The position numbers were made by a program, and so were the translations under genes. From Erodium maritimum (Eukaryota > Streptophyta > Magnoliopsida > Geraniales > Geraniaceae): a DNA stretch of 64,000 nucleotides. Under the pieces are notes generated by a model that had not been told where the DNA came from, did no database searches, and worked only from the letters and a program-made list of their open reading frames with translations. Of the stretch, positions 57,706 through 64,000 are shown piece after piece (the stretch's first letter is position 1; every line of letters starts with the position of its first letter). Location: contig OY997596.1 of the NCBI GenBank assembly GCA_963921825.1, positions 12,591,001 through 12,655,000 on the forward strand. The letters run 5' to 3'.

Positions 57706-60350
57706 TGTCACGCCCCAAATCCGGTTCTTGCCCGGACTCGAGGCATGACTAGTGATAAATGATTTAAAAGGCAATAATTCAACAATAAGTTCAAAAAAAA
57801 AACTCCAATATGAAACTCAAATCCACAAAATTCGGTTTAAACATAATAACCCTCCAGGGGTGTAATAATAATCCTTCACAAGGTTTGTTCCAAACAGAAA
57901 TAAAATAAAAGCGAAGTCTCTATAGACACCCACACCAAGAAGCTCCCGAGCCTCTACTCCTCAATCAAGCCTGTAAACACAACAATAAACTCATAGGGGT
58001 GAGCTTGCGCTCAGTAGGGAAAATACTTAACAAGGTGGACATTAAACTCAATAAATTCATCAGCAAAGTCAGCAAGATAAGTCTTAACAGTCACGAGCAA
58101 TAGGTAACCCAATCAATGCCGTGGCACATGAAGTCATCACCCTCCGATCCACATATGATGTGTCATCTCGGATTTTCCCTCAAATCCAGAGGAGACGCAT
58201 ATCATTGAGGCGACCGGAAACAACCCTTCGGGGCGCTTATCATCGGGATTCTCAGAAACGTCTCCAAAGGATTTTATGTCCTCGGGAACCAAGGTAATGC
58301 TCTCGTAGGACGCATACCCTTGGGTGAATCAACAAGTAACCATTATATCATCCTACACCGGACTCCTCAACAGTGTAGGTACCATACCGTATCAACAATA
58401 ATCACTATCTCATCCTACACCGGACTCCTCAATGGTGTAGGTACCATACCGTATCAATAATAATCAGATAACAATTTAGTAACGCACTCAACCGACACAC
58501 GACGCAATCCAATCCCAACAACCACCAATTCACTATCACACATAGCTCACACATCACCGTTTCACCACAACACACCGCACACGAATCACACAATCACAAC
58601 TTACCGTTCGCTTACCAGTCTCGACCCATCGGGGCATCGATCACCTGATTGCACCGCTCGGTGCAACCAGTCATACCCGATGCTCCAAGCAATCATTTAA
58701 GGAAAACAAGCAATCATCCAAATACAGCCAACAGTCCAATACGAGTTCAATCAACCAAACATGAAAACCTTCAAACGAGCATTCAAATATGCAGTTCAAC
58801 TAGTTCCATTAGACTCTTTAGCCTATCCACTAAGCAACCAAACAATCAAGCATGTGATCCTAACACGCAACTAATCCGAGGGCTTTGCCAAGGCCGCTCT
58901 ACCAGTAAAACAATTCCCAAGTATTGAAAGCGAGTTACACTAGTGATTGGCATCCTAATCATTCACCACTAGACACTTCCGGTTATTAGTAATTGAAAGA
59001 CAATTAATCTAGTTATTCGCATCCTATAGGCATTTCTAGGACCTTTCCAATTTTATTAACCTAACATGCATACTAAGCATTTAAACGAGAGGTTAGGACT
59101 TTCCCTACCTCGAGGTCTTCCTCTCAACACTCTGGTGATAAGCCCGGTGGTCGCCACTCCGTTCTTCACACGGGTCCCGGCGTGATCTTTGCTCTTCTAG
59201 CTCGGGTCCAAGCCCTTGCTCTCGGGCGAAGTCTCGTCTAGATTTGACAAAGAAAAGTCCGATCAATAAAGATAGAAGTCCAAGGGTCCTCTGATTTAAC
59301 CAAGAATTTCCCATTCAAAATCTCACCTTGAGTTCGTTAAACCGGTTAATTAAATCTGATTTTAAAACGGTTTCCTTAACAGTCCGATTGACCCGGATCC
59401 GAACCCGAACCCGGTCCAGACCCGGTCCTGAAGTCCACAGTGGGCCAAGGCCCGTCTTCTGGTCTGCCTGGCCCGATCTTTCCCCCAGGCCCAAGACCGT
59501 CTCAGCCCAGTCCTCTTGTGGCCCAAGGCCCAGTTTGCCCTGCCCAATCTGGCCTGGTGAGGTCGGCCTGAGCTGGGCATGACGCCGATGAGCAAGGGTT
59601 GCTCCGGCGGTCTTCCACGGTGGCAGGTGAGGTGCGACGACGAGGGAAAGAGGCGGAGAAAGGCGGCAGGTCCACGACGAACCCGAGGTCGTGGTGGCGG
59701 TGGCTCAGGCAAGAACCCACACTCGCCTCTCGCTCAGATCTGACGACTCGAGGTCGCCGACGAGGGTTTCCGACCTAACCCGTTCGAATCGAGCCCGAAA
59801 AGGGACGATTTCCGTCACGGTGAAGCCAAAGGGGAAGGAGAAAGAGAGAGGGAGTTCGATCTGCTCGTTCACGAACTCAGGGCGTTCGGTTTCAGCTCGG
59901 AGCAACCGAACCGACGCGAGGAACTCCGGCGACGTCTCGTCGCTGTTGCGAGCGTGACCGTGCTCTGAGAGGATGGAGAGGAGAGGTGAGGTGTGGCTGT
60001 GCGAGGGAGGAAGACGTAGGTGTTTCCGGCGAGTTTCGGGACGTGCGCCGGCAAAGGGTCGAGAGGTTTCTGGCGAGAGGGAGACGAAGAGGCGAAGGCT
60101 GAGGTGAACAGTACCCGTTTTAGGGTTTCGGCCCCCTTTTATAGTGGAGCTGCGCGAGTCTGGGTTGGGCTTGCAGGCTGGGCTGCGCACTTGATGCGAA
60201 TGGGCCGGAGCTGGCCCAAACTCGAGCTCGGCCCAAAACTGCTGCTTTTTTTTTTTGATTTTTCTCTTTCAAAAAACAGCTTGTTGCAGACTTCTACCCT
60301 CACGTTTCAGTTTGCACTTTACTACACTTTTACACGAAGTGGGTTTTACA
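57706..60350 (-). mobile_element. Solo gypsy LTR, GAACT target duplication
   Basis: 2645 bp from TGTCACGCCCC to GGGTTTTACA, with GAACT at 57701-57705 and 60351-60355 and no internal sequence. Contains two hairpin repeats (58352-58379 and 58424-58451), the block TGAGCTTGCGCTCA (58000-58013), a GACCCGG-rich zone near 59390 and a GC-rich leader (about 59600-60130). Open frames in the leader overlap on both strands and lack domains. Confidence 0.92.
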
Positions 60351-60355
60351 GAACT

Positions 60356-61640
60356 AGTCTATTTTTGATCGTAGTCACAATCTGAGTAAATTTTACTACC
60401 ACACTTTCAACTAAGCAAAACATAGTATGAGGATTCCCTAAAAAAAACATAGTATGAGGAAACCAACTAAACAACTAAAAACTGCAATCCCAAATAGAAC
60501 CAAAATAAACCGACAATATAAAAAGTAATAAAAATACGCTACTCCCTTAGTTTTTCTGAGACGTCCCAGTACCGGTCGCCCCGGGTCTTGGAGGATAGTC
60601 CAACTACCGACCTTCCCCCTATCTCATGTCCTCTTATTGGTCCTGACGAGGGTGCTCTTGAGTCCTCGCCTGTTGATCATCAATACCCTCCTCCTCTCTC
60701 AGCTGGCGGGTAAATAGAATGGTTCCCGAGAGGTCCAATGCTCTCTTCATCTGGTTGGTCCGGTATAGCATTGTCCCGCCATCCTATTTCCTTTGGCCTT
60801 CAGTGATTTCGTCCTTATGGGGCCTAGTTCTCTTGCCTGGTTCTAATTAGGTTAGGGGTGATTGTGTTTTTTTACTTCATTGTTTGGTTTGTGCCCATAG
60901 TCAATACATCCTCGTACTGTTATCCTCTTAACTGTTTCTCACATTTTAATTGGTTTCTTCTATTTGTTGCAATGTGACAACCGACATTATTTGAGTTCCG
61001 ATCAAACAATATTATTTAATTCCCTTTATTCCTTCGATGAGTTTAATTAACTATGCCATTTCAGGTGATAACTTGATGGTATGTGTTGTGTCTATAGCAT
61101 CCTAATTGTGTTTTTTGTTTCCGTGGAAGTAACTGCAATTTCTTCTGGACGTATACACGTTATTACCATTGACAACAACTATGGAGTGACTTTAAGTTTT
61201 CAATCGAATAATAAATCATAATCATGTAATTTAAATCCCTAATATTACATAAAACATAAGGCCTAGATCTTAGAACAATATGATTTTCACAATCAATGAT
61301 AGATCGAGGGAACGTACCTTGATCCATAAGAGCAACGGTAAGACTTGAGTGATAAAATTGATTTCTCTCCCTTGACTCCTTTAGTCGGCTTGATTTAGGT
61401 TTCTATGATGGGTAAGAAATCTAATATAATGAGCAGAGAGGACCAATTCCTAGGGTTTCATACTTATATACCCACCATCAGGGTCATAATAGGAATTACC
61501 TTTAATTAAATAAACCAATAATAATTACCTTAATTAAACCAATATACTTGGGCCACAAAATGAGCTTAGAAATATTAAAATCTAACAGTGATTCCCACGA
61601 TTAACAATGTGGGTATACCGACATGTTATTATCGCGCAGT
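60356..61640. other. Retroelement debris, no gene recognised
   Basis: The minus strand from about 60860 to 60640 reads in part MLYRTNQMKRALDLSGTILF then REEEGIDDQQA, a charged helical stretch without a recognised domain, possibly a gag or ORF1 relic. The end (61440-61587) looks like an LTR edge on the minus strand (TGTTAGATTTTAATATTTC). Nothing else supported. Confidence 0.3.
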
Positions 61641-61902
61641 GCTTCCCCTTAATGAACAAGAACTAGAAAGTCTGAAATTTCAGACCTCCTGTAAGTTACC
61701 TAAAAGGAGATAAAATAGATCAACTCTCATGATTCCAAGACAAAGAAAACATGGAAAATACTAGAAATCCAAAACAGAGAAAAAAAAAACAAATGCAAAC
61801 ATGAACTCCAAAACTAACAAGTACCAATACATACCCTCATAGTTTACAACATTATATACATTTTTGCAATTAAACATTAAATACAAGACTAATACACCAA
61901 CA

Positions 61903-63885
61903 CTAAAACGGGATATTAATTCGTGGTTTTATAAGAACTTCAAGCGGAGTCGCTTTCAAGTTGGTGAGTCCAAATGTTTCGGTCATATCAACTTTAGTAT
62001 TTTCCGGAGTTGACACATCAAATGTATGTAAGAAAGAAGTCAACGCCAAATGTACCATTTGCAGGCCAAAATTTATTCCAGGACACCCTCTTCTTCCGCC
62101 ACCAAATGGAAGTAGTTCAAAGTATTGCCCCCTAACATCAATATCCTTATGTGTGGTTAGGAATCTGTCTGGCTTAAATGCGAACGGGTCAGGCCATACT
62201 TGAGGGTCTCTATGAATCTTCCATAAGTTGGGTATCAAACGAGTGCCTTTGGGAACGTGATACCCACTTACGATGCAATCTTCGATACATTCTCGTGGAA
62301 CTGAGAGTGGTGTAGGCGGGTATAATCTGAGTGTCTCTTTCACAATGGCTTGCAAATAAACCAAGTTATCGATGTCTGATTCTCTGGCCAATCTTCCGCT
62401 GCCGACCACTCTACGTAGCTCTTCTTGAGCTGTCTCCAGCACATGAGGATTGTTGAGTAAAAGTGACACTGCCCATACCATGGTGACAGTAGCAGTGTCA
62501 CTAGCCGCCAAAACCATTTGCTTCAGATTGGGAGCTTTTTTAATTAGATATTGAAAATGGTATATTACGTTGACATACCCGTACTATACACATTTAACGG
62601 ATAAATACCCCAAAATTATTTCGTAACAAAAACATACCCCGAACTAACACTTAGTAACAACATCCCCATTTCGTCCATTTTTCCGTCCATTTATTGTTCA
62701 TTTTTTCAGAAATTCCGAAACTATCCGTATTGTTACAATCCTAAAACCAACTTCAACCCTAAATCTCTCTCCAACCTTAAATCTAACCCTCAAAATGGAT
62801 GAAAAAATAAATGGAAGGGGGGATGCTGTTATTAAGTGTTAGTTCGGGGTATGTTCCGTTACAAAATAACTTCAGGGTATTTATCCGTTAAACGCGTATA
62901 GTACGGAATATGTCAACGTAATTTATCCTATTGAAAATATTGAAATATTGAAAATAACTTTGGTAGTACTTACCAAGCATGTGGATTTGATTATAGTATC
63001 AACGTCATAACCTGCAAGGCCTTCATCATCAATAGCCGAGATCATGACATGTATGAAATCCTGCTGATCACTAGAAACTTTGTTCCGGCGATGCTCATCT
63101 AACCATGTACTCAGAACAGAGTCAATCTTTCGAGCCGTTTTCTTCATCTTGTTGATGTGTCCGCCGATATCAAACCACTCCAAGAGAGGGAAAGCGTCCG
63201 ACACAACCGACAGCCCCATGAGCCCGAAGAACTCCCTCACCGCCTCTCGTAACTCGCTATGCTCACTCTCATCACTTCCTCCGCCGCTGTAGCGCTTTCC
63301 GGCGACCATTCTGAGGATAACATTGAGAGTCAGGTTGTGAAACCACTCCCCTAGCTCCACCGCAACGAACGCTTGTTTCTTCTCGTGCCAAAGGTCGTAG
63401 AGATCTTTGATAGACGTCTCCACTTCGGAGACACGCACGTGCTTCAGCAGCTCGAGACGACGGTTAGAGAGGATCTCCAAGACGGCCATCTTTCGCATCT
63501 CGCGCCAATACGAACCGTACGAGGCTATGCCGAAGACGGCATAGTCGTAGGTAAGGTATTTAGCGGCTGCGAATTTTGGACGCGAGCTGAACGCTAAGTC
63601 ATGGGTTGTGAAGCACTCCTTGATGGTCTCTGAACTACTCACCACCACGGCTCGTTGCGTCCCTATCCGGATGCTGTAAATGGGGCCGCACTTATCCGCC
63701 ACTTCTCCCAGAGCTATGTGAGGAAGCTTTGTGCCTCCGCTCAGGAGGTGAAGGTGTCCGATTATGGGCCATGCGCCCGGAGCCGCCGGTGGTGTTTTGT
63801 ATTTCTTGTCCCTTTGGAGATTGCGAGAAAAGAAGAAGAGAGTTACGAGTAAGACTAAGAGACCGGTTATGGCCATCGCTTCCAT
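61903..63885 (-). CDS. CYP82: Cytochrome P450, CYP82 family, intact, two exons
   Basis: Exon 1 63885-62974 (304 codons), exon 2 62520-61903; phase-0 GT-AG intron of 453 bp; 509 residues, normal for the family. I chose the start [10 protein letters not shown] because it opens the N-terminal membrane anchor and matches the paralogue; an upstream in-frame ATG lies at 63960. Motifs: proline hinge [14 protein letters not shown]-helix [10 protein letters not shown]-helix [16 protein letters not shown], haem loop [10 protein letters not shown] with the ligand Cys. CYP82 enzymes are ER-bound monooxygenases that hydroxylate, demethylate or close rings on alkaloids, phenolics or terpenoids; the substrate here cannot be told. 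Exon-intron position is the one usual for CYP82. A TATA-like CCTATATTTG lies about 45 bp upstream. The intron is mostly a MITE. Confidence 0.93.
62559..62928. mobile_element. Mutator-like foldback MITE filling the CYP82 intron
   Basis: 370 bp with inverted arms (GGTATATTACGTTGACATA at the left; GGATAAATTACGTTGACATA as the complement of the right) and a 10-bp duplication TATTGAAAAT (62549-62558 and 62929-62938). Without it the intron would be about 73 bp. It ends about 45 bp from the exon 1 donor and 40 bp from the acceptor. The centre has TTCGTCCATTTTTCCGTCC, akin to the motif in the larger elements. Confidence 0.9.
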
Positions 63886-64000
63886 GTTTTTTTTTTGTGT
63901 GTTGTCTGCTTTTAGTCCTTCAAATATAGGATACAAAAGCTGAGTTAGGATACTGAACACGCCAAGATGATTTTTTCTGCATAAAAAAAGACATCAGCAC

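Noticed and set aside
58649..58927. 92-codon frame in the solo LTR
   Set aside because: Within a bounded solo LTR; low complexity and no domain.
57347..61587. An LTR spanning TGTTGGGG to TCTAACA, split by the solo gypsy LTR
   Set aside because: Ends look right but no matching target duplication, primer site or second LTR was found.

Overview
This window is nuclear DNA of a flowering plant, most likely a eudicot. The support is a 13-exon ATG1 autophagy kinase gene with plant-style introns, an intronless S-domain receptor kinase, two CYP82-type cytochrome P450 loci, and plant-type Ty3-gypsy, Ty1-copia, LINE, hAT, pogo and Mutator-like elements. I cannot name the species from sequence alone.

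Layout. 1-6.0 kb: a degraded L1-type LINE on the minus strand that runs off the left edge and carries a pogo MITE and a hAT MITE; then a foldback Mutator-like MITE, a short retroposon with its own 13-bp target duplication, and a hAT MITE. 6.55-14.72 kb: an apparently intact ATG1 gene (726 codons) whose intron 4 holds a 1.6-kb Mutator-like element with a gene-like insert. 15.29-17.65 kb: an intact G-type lectin receptor kinase. 17.8-19.1 kb: a foldback element filled with tandem repeats. 19.4-31.0 kb: a CYP82 pseudogene on the minus strand, with a hAT element in exon 1 and, in its intron, retroposon debris plus a solo gypsy LTR inside another solo gypsy LTR. 31.06-57.16 kb: a dead copia element. 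Gypsy DNA interrupts its reverse transcriptase; within that, one gypsy LTR is split by a complete 11.7-kb gypsy element. The copia 3' LTR is split by a composite hAT element carrying cysteine-protease exons and by a large Mutator-like element. 57.7-60.35 kb: another solo gypsy LTR. 61.9-63.9 kb: the intact CYP82 paralogue, minus strand, whose intron is mostly a MITE.

Many insertions can be bounded to the base because their target duplications survive: TTTTT, CCGAG, TTTAC and GAACT for gypsy copies; TTCCGCAT and AGAGATAC for hAT; 9-10 bp for Mutator-like elements. This gives a relative order of events. The two CYP82 loci look like a tandem duplication later separated by about 30 kb of nested transposons; one copy died and the other stayed open. 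ATG1 (autophagy initiation), the receptor kinase and the P450 have no evident functional link.

Most interesting beyond routine annotation: (1) a 44-45-nt stretch resembling the 5' half of initiator tRNA-Met at a matching place inside two gypsy copies; (2) a 68-bp repeat array in a gypsy LTR, each unit a hairpin, with paired substitutions between units and LTR copies; (3) a conserved GNRA-type hairpin followed by an acceptor-like site in the same LTRs, with a GTGAG donor-like site upstream, suggesting an intron inside the LTR; (4) a composite of two hAT MITEs around cysteine-protease exons, bounded as one unit by an 8-bp duplication.
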